NCBI GenBank assembly: GCA_023424785.1
Contig: JAFADP010000164.1
Span: 1 to 7,017, forward strand
Origin: Bacillota bacterium
GTDB taxonomy: Bacteria; Bacillota; Clostridia; Clostridiales; Clostridiaceae
DNA: 7,017 nt
Direction: 5' to 3'
Shown here: positions 1 to 6,289 of the stretch, piece after piece
How positions within the stretch are numbered: position 1 is the stretch's first letter
How the letters are laid out: each line of letters opens with the position of its first letter
Notes under the pieces: generated by a model
The model's database searches: none
Told to the model about the DNA's origin: nothing
Seen by the model: only the letters and a program-made list of their open reading frames with translations
Position numbers and translations under genes: made by a program

Positions 1-548
1 TTATATTTGGAAAATACTTTATAAGTGTATGGGCAGGGGAAGGATATGAAACTTCTTATTATATAGCATTAATTCTTATAGTACCTGTAACTATTCCTTT
101 AATTCAAAATGTAGGTATAGAAATACAAAAAGCAAAAAATATGCATAGATTTAGATCAGTATTATATGTATCTATTGCATTATGTAATATATTATTAAGT
201 ATTCCTCTTGCAAAGGCATTTGGAGGAGTAGGTTCAGCTATAGGAACATCAATTGCTATTCTTGTTGCTAACTGTATTATTATGAATATTTATTATCATA
301 AAAAAGTTGGACTAGATATGATTTACTTCTGGAATCAAATAGGTGAGTTTGTACCAGCCTTAATAATACCAATAATAGCAGGTGCTGTTATTATGTTTGT
401 TATAGGAGTTAATAGTATACCAAAGTTTATTTTATTAGCTATAGTATATTCTTGTATATTTGTGTTCTCTATGTGGAAGTTTGGAATGAATAATACAGAA
501 AAAGATTTATTTAGAGGACCAATAAATAAAATATTAAGAAGAAAGTAG
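1..548 (+). CDS. Polysaccharide flippase (Wzx-like, MOP superfamily), C-terminal part
   Basis: The gene enters from the left edge. The frame is open from base 3, giving 181 codons before the TAG at 546-548. Family role: an inner-membrane flippase moves undecaprenyl-diphosphate-linked glycan repeat units to the outer face of the membrane. What is seen is very hydrophobic sequence with about five or six membrane segments (near 68-125, 159-205, 222-285, 345-405 and 425-480). It carries the pattern usual for the second half of clostridial Wzx proteins: a GIEIQKAKNMHRFRS link before a helix, then SIPLAKAFGGVGSAIGT, then a helix ending NIYYHKKVGLD. The C-terminus is short and basic (KILRRK). An ATG at 141 is not the start, because the upstream codons are in frame and family-like. 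It ends with its own terminator, so it is probably the last gene of a glycan cluster to the left. The glycan moved cannot be told. The family call is confident; an oligosaccharide exporter of the same superfamily is the only real alternative. Confidence 0.88.
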   Translation, partial: IFGKYFISVWAGEGYETSYYIALILIVPVTIPLIQNVGIEIQKAKNMHRFRSVLYVSIALCNILLSIPLAKAFGGVGSAIGTSIAILVANCIIMNIYYHKKVGLDMIYFWNQIGEFVPALIIPIIAGAVIMFVIGVNSIPKFILLAIVYSCIFVFSMWKFGMNNTEKDLFRGPINKILRRK

Positions 549-575
549 AGAGATGCAATTTGCATCTCTTTTTTT
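549..575 (+). terminator. Rho-independent terminator after the flippase gene
   Basis: A perfect inverted repeat, AGAGATGCAA (549-558) and TTGCATCTCT (560-569), begins right after the flippase stop codon. Allowing a normal loop gives a stem of about 9 bp with a 3-nt loop. It runs straight into seven T residues at 569-575. The arrangement works on the + strand only, since no T run follows on the other strand. It separates the flippase transcript from the next gene. Confidence 0.9.
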
Positions 576-586
576 ATTAAAAAACA

Positions 587-614
587 TTGAATTAATGTAA
601 AAATATGGTAAAAT
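587..614 (+). promoter_or_regulatory. Extended -10 promoter for the 138-residue orphan gene
   Basis: A -35-like TTGAAT (587-592, 4 of 6 matches to TTGACA) is followed after 16 bases by TAAAAT (609-614, 5 of 6 matches to TATAAT). A TG at 606-607, one base before the -10, makes this an extended -10 element. Transcription would start near 620-621. That leaves a leader of only about 14 nt, with the Shine-Dalgarno sequence almost at its 5' end. Assigned by eye from consensus; the start point is not proven. Confidence 0.6.
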
Positions 615-634
615 AAATTTAAGGGGGTGGCTCT

Positions 635-1051
635 ATGGAAAACATTCAGTGTTTGAAATTAAAAGATATAAATGGATGTTATAAAAAAAGCATTGTAATG
701 TTAAAAAATGAGAAAAGTAGATTAGAACAATTAATAAGATGTAATAAAGAAATGATAGATAAATTTTTACTTGATAGTAAGTACACTATTAAAGAACTAA
801 GAAATATAAGACTTAATATAATTGAAGAAGTAGAATATAACATAATAAGTTTTGAAGATAAATGTGAATTAAATCAGTATGCATGTGCAAGTACCTATGG
901 AAATTTAATTAAAGATGTATATAATTTAAGAAAAGAATTTGATAGTCAAAAAGAATTTATAAATAAATTAAATGATTATATTTGTAATATTGATAATATT
1001 AAATTAAATATATCCTGTGTAGAAAATAGTTTCAAATTATTATCTATTTAA
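635..1051 (+). CDS. Hypothetical cysteine-containing, probably coiled-coil protein (138 aa)
   Basis: I do not recognise a family. The gene is supported by a good ribosome binding site (AAGGGGG at 621-627, 7 bases before the ATG), a promoter just upstream, a terminator just downstream, and codon use like its neighbours. The product is soluble: no signal peptide and no membrane segment are seen. It is rich in Lys, Glu, Asn, Ile and Leu. Long helical stretches at about residues 16-70 and 90-115 have leucine/isoleucine spacing suggestive of coiled coil. Seven cysteines (6, 15, 36, 77, 84, 117, 128) are spread along the chain without a CxxC pair, so a classical metal-binding or thioredoxin-like motif is not evident. 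It is transcribed alone, between a glycan flippase gene and hcp, so context gives no clear function. It could be a regulatory or structural scaffold protein, but that is speculation. Confidence 0.75.
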   Translation: MENIQCLKLKDINGCYKKSIVMLKNEKSRLEQLIRCNKEMIDKFLLDSKYTIKELRNIRLNIIEEVEYNIISFEDKCELNQYACASTYGNLIKDVYNLRKEFDSQKEFINKLNDYICNIDNIKLNISCVENSFKLLSI

Positions 1052-1055
1052 GACT

Positions 1056-1105
1056 AAGGTTATCCTTAAAGGTAAGATTATCTTTAAGGATAATCTTATT
1101 TTTTT
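1056..1105 (+). terminator. Terminator with two overlapping, mutually exclusive hairpins
   Basis: A perfect 10-bp stem, TAAGATTATC (1073-1082) with GATAATCTTA (1089-1098), has a 6-nt loop and runs into seven T residues (1099-1105), a standard intrinsic terminator for the 138-residue gene. A further segment, 1056-1070, can pair with 1083-1097 over 15 bp with one G-U pair. This makes an alternative, longer stem that shares the same 3' arm. The two 5' arms (AGGTTATCCTTAA and AGATTATCTTTAA) are near copies of each other. Either fold ends at the T run, so termination is expected either way. Confidence 0.85.
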
Positions 1106-1122
1106 AAAAAAATTTTCTTAAA

Positions 1123-1138
1123 TGTAACATATGTTACA
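1123..1138 (+). promoter_or_regulatory. Perfect 16-bp palindromic operator upstream of hcp (CRP/FNR-type, HcpR-like)
   Basis: TGTAACATATGTTACA is a perfect palindrome centred at 1130.5. Its GTAAC-N4-GTTAC architecture is that of CRP/FNR-family sites, and as I recall it resembles sites proposed for the HcpR regulator ahead of hcp in clostridia. The centre lies 41.5 bases upstream of the start point predicted from the -10 at 1160-1165, the classic position for an activator touching RNA polymerase at a class II promoter. The regulator gene itself is not in the window. The palindrome is certain; the identity of the binding protein is inference. Confidence 0.72.
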
Positions 1139-1159
1139 GAGTTGTATTTATATATAGGT

Positions 1160-1172
1160 TATTATATGCGTG
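1160..1172 (+). promoter_or_regulatory. hcp: -10 region and predicted start of the hcp promoter
   Basis: TATTAT at 1160-1165 matches the -10 consensus at 5 of 6 positions, giving a start near 1172 and a leader of about 48 nt. No good -35 lies at the right distance: TTGTAT at 1142-1147 is only 12 bases away. The operator occupies the -35 region instead, which fits a promoter that depends on an activator. TTATAT at 1162-1167 is an alternative -10. Confidence 0.5.
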
Positions 1173-1219
1173 TAAGATTTATAGAAAATAATTAATAATT
1201 AAAATAGAGGAGAGAAAAA

Positions 1220-3142
1220 ATGAGTAGAAATATGTTTTGTATGCAATGTCAAGAAACAGCTCAAAATAAAGGATGTACAAAAGTAGGGGTTTGTGGTAAA
1301 AGTTCTGATCTTGCTAATATGCAGGACTTATTAATATATGTAACAAAAGGTTTATCTGAAGTAACAACAAGATTACGTGCAGAAGGAAAGGAAGTTTCTA
1401 AGAATATTAATAATTATATTACTTTAAACTTATTTACAACAATTACAAATGCAAACTTTGATGATGATGTTTTTTATGCTAGAGTAAAAGAAACATTATC
1501 AATGAAAAATGAATTAATGGAACAATTATCAGATAAAAACGGATTATCAGAAGCTGCAACTTGGGATATAGAAGAAAATAAAAAATCTGGATTATTAGAA
1601 TCAATTAAAAATATTCTATGTGGAAATAACAATGGTAAAGAAGTAAATGCTATGTTAAAGGAAAAGGCAGATTCTAATGAAGTAGGTGTTTTAGCTACTG
1701 AAGATGAAGATATTCGTTCTTTAAGAGAATTAATAACTTATGGATTAAAAGGTTTATCAGCATACTCTAAACATGCAAATGCATTAGGATATTATAATGA
1801 AGAAATAGATGCATTTATGCAAGAAACACTAGGAAAGTTATTAGATGATTCTTTAACTGTAGATGAATTAATAGCATTAACTTTAGAAACTGGTAAAGTT
1901 GGTGTAGATGGTATGGCATTACTTGATAAGGCTAATACAGAAAGCTATGGAAATCCAGAAATAACAAAAGTAAATATTGGAGCAGGTAAAAATCCTGGTA
2001 TATTAGTATCTGGTCATGATTTAGCAGATATTGAACAATTACTAATTCAAACAGAAGGTACAGGAGTAGATGTTTATACTCACTCTGAAATGTTACCAGC
2101 ACATTACTATCCACAATTAAAGAAGTACAAGCACTTAGTAGGTAACTATGGTAATGCTTGGTGGAAGCAAAAAGATGAATTTGAAAGCTTTAATGGACCA
2201 ATATTAATGACAACAAACTGTATTGTACCACCAAAGGATTCTTATAAAAATAGAATGTTCACAACAGGTGCAGCAGGTTATGTAGGTTGCAAGCACATTG
2301 AAGGTGAATCAGGTTCACAAAAAGATTTTTCTGAAATAATTGAACTTGCAAAAACATGTGATGCTCCAAAGGAAATTGAAACTGGAGAAATTATAGGTGG
2401 ATTTGCACATGCTCAAGTATTTGCACTAGCTGATAAGGTAGTAGAAGCAGTTAAGTCTGGTGTTATAAAGAAGTTTGTGGTAATGGCTGGATGTGATGGT
2501 AGAGCAGCTAAGAGAAATTACTATACAGATTTTGCAAAAGCACTTCCAAAGGATACAGTAATACTTACTGCAGGATGTGCAAAATATAAGTATAATAAAT
2601 TAGATTTAGGAGATATTGGAGGAATTCCAAGAGTTCTTGATGCTGGTCAATGTAATGATTCATATTCTTTAGCATTAATTGCTTTAAAATTAAAAGAAGT
2701 ATTTGGACTAGCAGATATTAATGAATTACCAATTATATATAACATTGCTTGGTATGAACAAAAGGCAGTTATAGTTTTATTAAGCTTATTATACCTTGGA
2801 GTAAAAGAAATACACTTAGGACCAACACTTCCTGCATTCCTATCTCCAAATGTAGCTAAAGTATTAGTAGATAACTTTGGAATTGGTGGAATATCTACAG
2901 TAGAAGAAGATATGGAAATGTTCTTTGGAGAAGAAGTTAAAGCTTCTAAAAGTGAAAATGGTGCTATAAGTAAAGATATGATTATAGGTGATATATTAAA
3001 AGGTAATGCAGAAAATGCAAATATATTAATGGAATGTGGTATGCACTGTTTAGGATGTCCATCATCACAAATGGAAACTTTAGCAGAAGCTTGTGCAGTT
3101 CATGGATTAGATGTAGAAGAAATATTAAGAAAATTAAAGTAA
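1220..3142 (+). CDS. hcp: Hybrid cluster protein (class I, hydroxylamine/NO reductase) with C-terminal DUF1858 domain
   Basis: Cytoplasmic Fe-S enzyme. The family was first called hydroxylamine reductase (to ammonia) and is now linked to nitric oxide reduction and protein S-nitrosylation under anaerobic nitrosative stress. The N-terminal cluster ligands C7, C10, C19 and C25 have the CX2C-X8-C-X5-C spacing of class I ([4Fe-4S]) proteins. All expected hybrid-cluster ligands are found by spacing against the Desulfovibrio protein: H266 (SGHDL), E290 (THSEML), C334 (TTNCIVPP), C425 (AGCDGR, the persulfide cysteine), C453 (TAGCAKYKYN), C478 (DAGQCND), E513 and K515 (WYEQKA). At 640 residues it is longer than the usual 550 or so. 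The extra tail from about 584 is a DUF1858 / HCP-associated redox-disulfide domain with C606, C610-LG-C613 and C625. The start is set by AGAGGAGA at 1206-1213, 6 bases before the ATG. It is monocistronic, with its own operator and terminator. No hcr-like reductase gene is adjacent, as expected for class I. Confidence 0.96.
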   Translation: MSRNMFCMQCQETAQNKGCTKVGVCGKSSDLANMQDLLIYVTKGLSEVTTRLRAEGKEVSKNINNYITLNLFTTITNANFDDDVFYARVKETLSMKNELMEQLSDKNGLSEAATWDIEENKKSGLLESIKNILCGNNNGKEVNAMLKEKADSNEVGVLATEDEDIRSLRELITYGLKGLSAYSKHANALGYYNEEIDAFMQETLGKLLDDSLTVDELIALTLETGKVGVDGMALLDKANTESYGNPEITKVNIGAGKNPGILVSGHDLADIEQLLIQTEGTGVDVYTHSEMLPAHYYPQLKKYKHLVGNYGNAWWKQKDEFESFNGPILMTTNCIVPPKDSYKNRMFTTGAAGYVGCKHIEGESGSQKDFSEIIELAKTCDAPKEIETGEIIGGFAHAQVFALADKVVEAVKSGVIKKFVVMAGCDGRAAKRNYYTDFAKALPKDTVILTAGCAKYKYNKLDLGDIGGIPRVLDAGQCNDSYSLALIALKLKEVFGLADINELPIIYNIAWYEQKAVIVLLSLLYLGVKEIHLGPTLPAFLSPNVAKVLVDNFGIGGISTVEEDMEMFFGEEVKASKSENGAISKDMIIGDILKGNAENANILMECGMHCLGCPSSQMETLAEACAVHGLDVEEILRKLK

Positions 3143-3157
3143 TAAATTTAAGAGAAG

Positions 3158-3183
3158 CAGTTAGCAAAAGCTAACTGTTTTTT
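3158..3183 (+). terminator. Rho-independent terminator after hcp
   Basis: CAGTTAGC (3158-3165), an AAAA loop and GCTAACTG (3170-3177) form a perfect 8-bp stem with a 4-nt loop. The stem can be lengthened by the A/G-rich 5' flank pairing with the T run. Six T residues follow at 3178-3183. It lies 15 bases after the hcp stop and isolates hcp from the following operon. Confidence 0.93.
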
Positions 3184-3233
3184 CTTTTGTGGGAAATAAA
3201 TCTGCCATAAATTAAACTTTTTTACAAAATTAT

Positions 3234-3262
3234 TTTAAAAGATGAAAGAATTAATATATAAT
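3234..3262 (+). promoter_or_regulatory. Probable promoter of the VanZ-dehydratase-PGT-SDR operon
   Basis: A perfect TATAAT at 3257-3262 has a weak TTTAAA (3234-3239) 17 bases upstream. The predicted start is near 3269, giving a leader of about 34 nt before the ATG at 3303. The region is almost pure A/T, so chance matches are likely. The position between a terminator and the first gene of a tightly packed operon supports the call. Confidence 0.5.
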
Positions 3263-3302
3263 ATATATTATTAAGTTGTAAAAAATATAAAGGACGGGAA
3301 AA

Positions 3303-3782
3303 ATGAAAAAAATAGTTAAGCATATTCCATTAATAATATGCATATTGTGGATGGGATTTATTTTTTATAATTCTTCATTAAATGGAGAAGAATCAAATGG
3401 TACAAGCTATAAAGTAGTTAATAAAATAACTAATAATAATTATACATACTTAGGAAGTAATAAAAATAATAATACAAAGTCAGTTCAAAATTTTAATGTT
3501 TTTATAAGGAAAAATGCTCATGCCTTTGAGTTTGGAGTGCTTTCAATATTATTAGCATTAACATTCTTTACATATAATAGGAAGGGAAGAAGTGTTGTTA
3601 GTACTATATTACTTATAGTTCTAATTTATGCAGTAAGCGATGAATATCATCAGCTTTATGTTCCAGGGCGAGGATCAAATGTTAAAGATGTTATGATAGA
3701 TTTTTTAGGTGGAATAATTGGATTGTTATTATTTTACATATCGTATTATATGGTGTATGATAAATTAAGGAAGAGAAGTTAA
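3303..3782 (+). CDS. VanZ family membrane protein
   Basis: Small integral membrane protein of 159 residues, normal for the family. VanZ of the vancomycin clusters gives low-level teicoplanin resistance by an unclear mechanism. Relatives are often found beside surface-polysaccharide genes and their role is unsettled. Family motifs are clear: RKNAHAFEFG (69-78), SDEYHQLYVPGR (112-123), and VKDVMIDFLGGIIG (127-140) with D129 and D133. Membrane segments lie at about 8-23, 77-91, 99-112 and 134-152. The loop between the first two (24-68) is Asn-rich and polar. A Shine-Dalgarno AAAGGA (3288-3293) precedes the ATG. It is the first gene of the operon, 20 bases ahead of the dehydratase, so a role at the membrane in glycan assembly is plausible but inferred. 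This should not be read as a resistance gene by itself. Confidence 0.9.
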   Translation: MKKIVKHIPLIICILWMGFIFYNSSLNGEESNGTSYKVVNKITNNNYTYLGSNKNNNTKSVQNFNVFIRKNAHAFEFGVLSILLALTFFTYNRKGRSVVSTILLIVLIYAVSDEYHQLYVPGRGSNVKDVMIDFLGGIIGLLLFYISYYMVYDKLRKRS

Positions 3783-3802
3783 CGTAGTATTGAGGAGTTA
3801 TT

Positions 3803-5707
3803 ATGATTAAAAATGAGAGGGTAAAGGGATTTATAATAATTTTAGTTGATTATATTTTAATATTCACTTCATATTTTATAGCTTTTAATTTTAGATTTAA
3901 ATTTGGGTATATTTCTATGAGAAGAATGCTTGAGATTTTTAGTGGATATTTACATAAGGTAGTATTCTTTTCTTTTTTATATTTATTAATATTTATTTTA
4001 ATAAAACAGTATAAAAGTTTATGGACTTTAGATAGTATTGAAGAGTTTATTAATGGACTTAAGGGTGTGTGTTTAGGATTTATAATTTCTATTATTATAT
4101 CATTAATGAAAAGTCCAAGAGTACCACTTATGGTAACTCTTATGTCAAGCATTTTAATAGTGCTTTTATGTAATGGAATAAGAATGGCATGGAGAGCTAT
4201 AAAGAGGACATTAATTTATTTAAACTCTCCAATTATTTTGGAAAATTATAAAAGAGTACTTGTTGTTGGTGGGGGCTATAACGGAACCTTTATAGAAAAT
4301 GAATTTAGAAAGAACACTAAATATAAGAAGAGAGTTGTAGCCTTTGTTGATGATAATAAAAGTAAAATAGGCAAAAGTATTAATGGTGTAAAAATTTTAG
4401 GAGATAGATATGATATTCCTGAAATTATAGAAGATATGGGTATTAGTGAAATTATAATAGCTGTTTCAGAAATAAATGAAAAGGATTTTAATGAAATAGT
4501 TAATATATGCAAGGAAACAAGGGCTAGAGTAAAGGTAATGCCTAATATTAATAAAATGGAAGATGGAAAGAATGATATTAAGCAAATTAGAGATGTTAGA
4601 GTAGAAGATTTATTAGGTAGAGAAGCAGTTGACCTAGACTATGCAGGAATACTTGAATATATACAAGGAAAAACTGTTTTAGTAACAGGGGGAGGAGGAT
4701 CAATAGGCTCCGAACTTTGCAGACAAATAGTAAAATATAAACCAAAGAGTGTTATAATTTTTGATATTTATGAAAATAATGTATATGATATCGAAAGAGA
4801 ACTTTTAAGTAAGTATGAGGATTTAAACTTAATTACTTTAATAGGGTCAGTTAGAGATAAAAATAGATTAGATGAGGTATTTAGTAAATATAGACCTAAT
4901 TTAGTATTTCATGCAGCAGCTCATAAACATGTTCCATTAATGGAGAATAGTCCAAGTGAAGCTTTTAAAAATAATAATTTAGGAACTTTAAATGTAGCAG
5001 AAGTATCTAGTAAGTATAATGTAGAGAGATTTGTACTTATATCTACAGATAAAGCTGTTAATCCTACAAATATAATGGGTGCTTCAAAAAGACTTTGTGA
5101 AATGATAATACAAGCCATAGATAAGGAAAGTAAAACAGAATTTGTTGCAGTAAGGTTTGGGAACGTTCTAGGTTCTAATGGTTCTGTAGTTCCTTTATTT
5201 AAAAAGCAAATAAAAGAAGGAGGACCAGTAACCTTAACACATAAGGATATAACAAGATATTTTATGACAATTCCAGAAGCTGCACAGCTTGTACTTCAGG
5301 CTGGTGCTTTTGCAAAAGGTGGAGAAATATTTATTTTAGATATGGGCAAGCCAGTTAAAATATATGACTTGGCAGTAAATTTAATTAAGTTAAGTGGACT
5401 TACTCCAAATGAAGATATAGAAATAAAAATAACTGGTTTAAGACCAGGAGAAAAGCTTTATGAAGAGCTTCTTATGGGAGAAGAGGGATTAAGTAAAACC
5501 TCTCATAATAAAATATTTGTAGCAAGACCAGGAACTTATAACTTAATAGATTTAAAGAGAAAAATAAATGAGTTAATAGAAGTATCAAAGAGCAACAATA
5601 TTGTAGAAATAAAAAGAAAACTTAAGGAAATAGTACCAACATATATTGGAGATAATAATGTTTCTGAAGATGAGGTAGCAGCAACTAAATTAAATGAAGG
5701 GGCATAA
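3803..5707 (+). CDS. Membrane-bound UDP-N-acetylglucosamine 4,6-dehydratase (CapD/WbpM/PglF family)
   Basis: Predicted to convert UDP-GlcNAc, or a related UDP-HexNAc, to UDP-4-keto-6-deoxy-HexNAc, the entry step to QuiNAc, FucNAc and bacillosamine sugars. The 634-residue length is that of full membrane-bound members. Order: four membrane helices (about 8-30, 51-68, 88-103, 109-124); a first Rossmann domain starting VLVVGGGYNG (152-161) and running to about 250; then a catalytic extended SDR domain from 290. Motifs in the SDR domain: TGGGGSIGSE (295-304), FHAAAHKHVPLME (369-381), STDKAVNPTN (414-423), MGASK (425-429) and LRPGEKLYEE (547-556). M425 stands where classical SDRs have the catalytic Tyr of YxxxK, which is normal for the WbpM/PglF group and supports this call. 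The start follows TGAGGAG (3791-3797), 5 bases from the ATG. The stop is 3 bases before the sugar transferase, so translation is probably coupled. The family is certain; the exact sugar is inferred. Confidence 0.93.
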   Translation: MIKNERVKGFIIILVDYILIFTSYFIAFNFRFKFGYISMRRMLEIFSGYLHKVVFFSFLYLLIFILIKQYKSLWTLDSIEEFINGLKGVCLGFIISIIISLMKSPRVPLMVTLMSSILIVLLCNGIRMAWRAIKRTLIYLNSPIILENYKRVLVVGGGYNGTFIENEFRKNTKYKKRVVAFVDDNKSKIGKSINGVKILGDRYDIPEIIEDMGISEIIIAVSEINEKDFNEIVNICKETRARVKVMPNINKMEDGKNDIKQIRDVRVEDLLGREAVDLDYAGILEYIQGKTVLVTGGGGSIGSELCRQIVKYKPKSVIIFDIYENNVYDIERELLSKYEDLNLITLIGSVRDKNRLDEVFSKYRPNLVFHAAAHKHVPLMENSPSEAFKNNNLGTLNVAEVSSKYNVERFVLISTDKAVNPTNIMGASKRLCEMIIQAIDKESKTEFVAVRFGNVLGSNGSVVPLFKKQIKEGGPVTLTHKDITRYFMTIPEAAQLVLQAGAFAKGGEIFILDMGKPVKIYDLAVNLIKLSGLTPNEDIEIKITGLRPGEKLYEELLMGEEGLSKTSHNKIFVARPGTYNLIDLKRKINELIEVSKSNNIVEIKRKLKEIVPTYIGDNNVSEDEVAATKLNEGA

Positions 5708-5710
5708 AAT

Positions 5711-6280
5711 ATGAAGAGGATTTTTGATTTTTTATTAAGTTTAATTTGTATAGTAATACTTTCACCAGTTTTAGTTTTAATTTCATTAATAATAAAATTA
5801 ACTTCAAAAGGTCCTGTATTTTTTAAACAAAGAAGAATAGGAAGAGGAAATAAGGAGTTTTTTATTTATAAATTTAGAACTATGAAAATAGATACTCCTA
5901 ATGTAGCTACTCATTTATTAGAAAATCCAGAACAATATATTACAACTATAGGGAAGTTTCTAAGAAAAACAAGTTTAGATGAACTTCCACAACTTATTAA
6001 TATACTTAAAGGGGAAATGAGTTTTGTAGGACCAAGACCAGCGCTTTATAATCAATATGATTTAAAAGAAATGAGAAATGAATTAGGAGTAAACAACCTA
6101 GTTCCAGGTCTTACAGGATGGGCTCAAATAAATGGAAGAGATGAAATTTCATTAGAATTAAAGGTGAAACTTGATAAAGAGTACTTAGATAAACAAAGTT
6201 TTATATTTGATATAAAAATATTATTTTTAACATTTTTTAAAGTATTAAATAAAGATGGATTTAAAGAAGGAAGCAATTAA
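5711..6280 (+). CDS. Small monotopic phosphoglycosyl transferase (initiating sugar transferase)
   Basis: Transfers a sugar-1-phosphate from a UDP-sugar to undecaprenyl phosphate, the first membrane step of glycan repeat assembly. At 189 residues it is the minimal PglC-like form, lacking the extra N-terminal membrane domain of WbaP/WcaJ proteins. Seen in order: KRIFD at the start of a re-entrant membrane helix (about 7-30, with SP at 18-19); GPVFFKQRRIGR (34-45); YKFRTM (53-58); the catalytic Asp-Glu pair D90-E91 in SLDELPQL; GEMSFVGPRP (101-110); and PGLTGWAQINGR (132-143). The Shine-Dalgarno GAAGGGG (5696-5702) lies inside the end of the dehydratase gene, 8 bases before the ATG, which suggests coupled translation. 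With a 4,6-dehydratase before it and an SDR after it, the donor is likely a 6-deoxy-HexNAc such as UDP-QuiNAc or UDP-FucNAc; this is inference. UDP-diNAcBac is less likely because no aminotransferase or acetyltransferase is visible here. Confidence 0.93.
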   Translation: MKRIFDFLLSLICIVILSPVLVLISLIIKLTSKGPVFFKQRRIGRGNKEFFIYKFRTMKIDTPNVATHLLENPEQYITTIGKFLRKTSLDELPQLINILKGEMSFVGPRPALYNQYDLKEMRNELGVNNLVPGLTGWAQINGRDEISLELKVKLDKEYLDKQSFIFDIKILFLTFFKVLNKDGFKEGSN

Positions 6281-6289
6281 GGTGGTAAT

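Noticed and set aside
141..548. ATG at 141 as the true start of a 135-residue protein
   Set aside because: The frame is open back to base 3 and the upstream codons encode membrane sequence that continues the flippase pattern, so this ATG is internal and the gene is cut by the window edge.
1123..1138. The palindrome as a Rex or CcpA (cre) site
   Set aside because: Rex sites follow TTGTTAA-N4-TTAACAA and cre sites carry a central CG. This element has GTAAC half sites with an ATAT-type centre and fits neither.
1220..3142. Carbon monoxide dehydrogenase (CooS), a related Fe-S fold
   Set aside because: The N-terminal cysteine spacing and the full set of hybrid-cluster ligands, including the AGCDGR persulfide cysteine and WYEQKA, are those of Hcp.
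3226..3290. AT-rich stretch with TA repeats as a possible origin or recombination site
   Set aside because: It has no DnaA-box cluster, no clear inverted or direct repeats and no neighbouring integrase or replication gene. It is explained by an AT-rich promoter region.
3303..3782. VanZ-like gene as evidence of a glycopeptide-resistance cluster
   Set aside because: No vanR, vanS, vanH, vanA or vanX genes are present, and the neighbours are glycan genes. VanZ-family proteins are common in clostridia outside resistance clusters.
3850..4152. 100-residue open frame on the minus strand
   Set aside because: It lies wholly inside the dehydratase gene, opposite its membrane helices, has no promoter or ribosome binding site of note, and matches no family. 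It is a by-product of AT-rich coding sequence. The same applies to the minus-strand frames near 335-565, 1932-2114, 2982-3167, 4276-4512 and 4921-5118.
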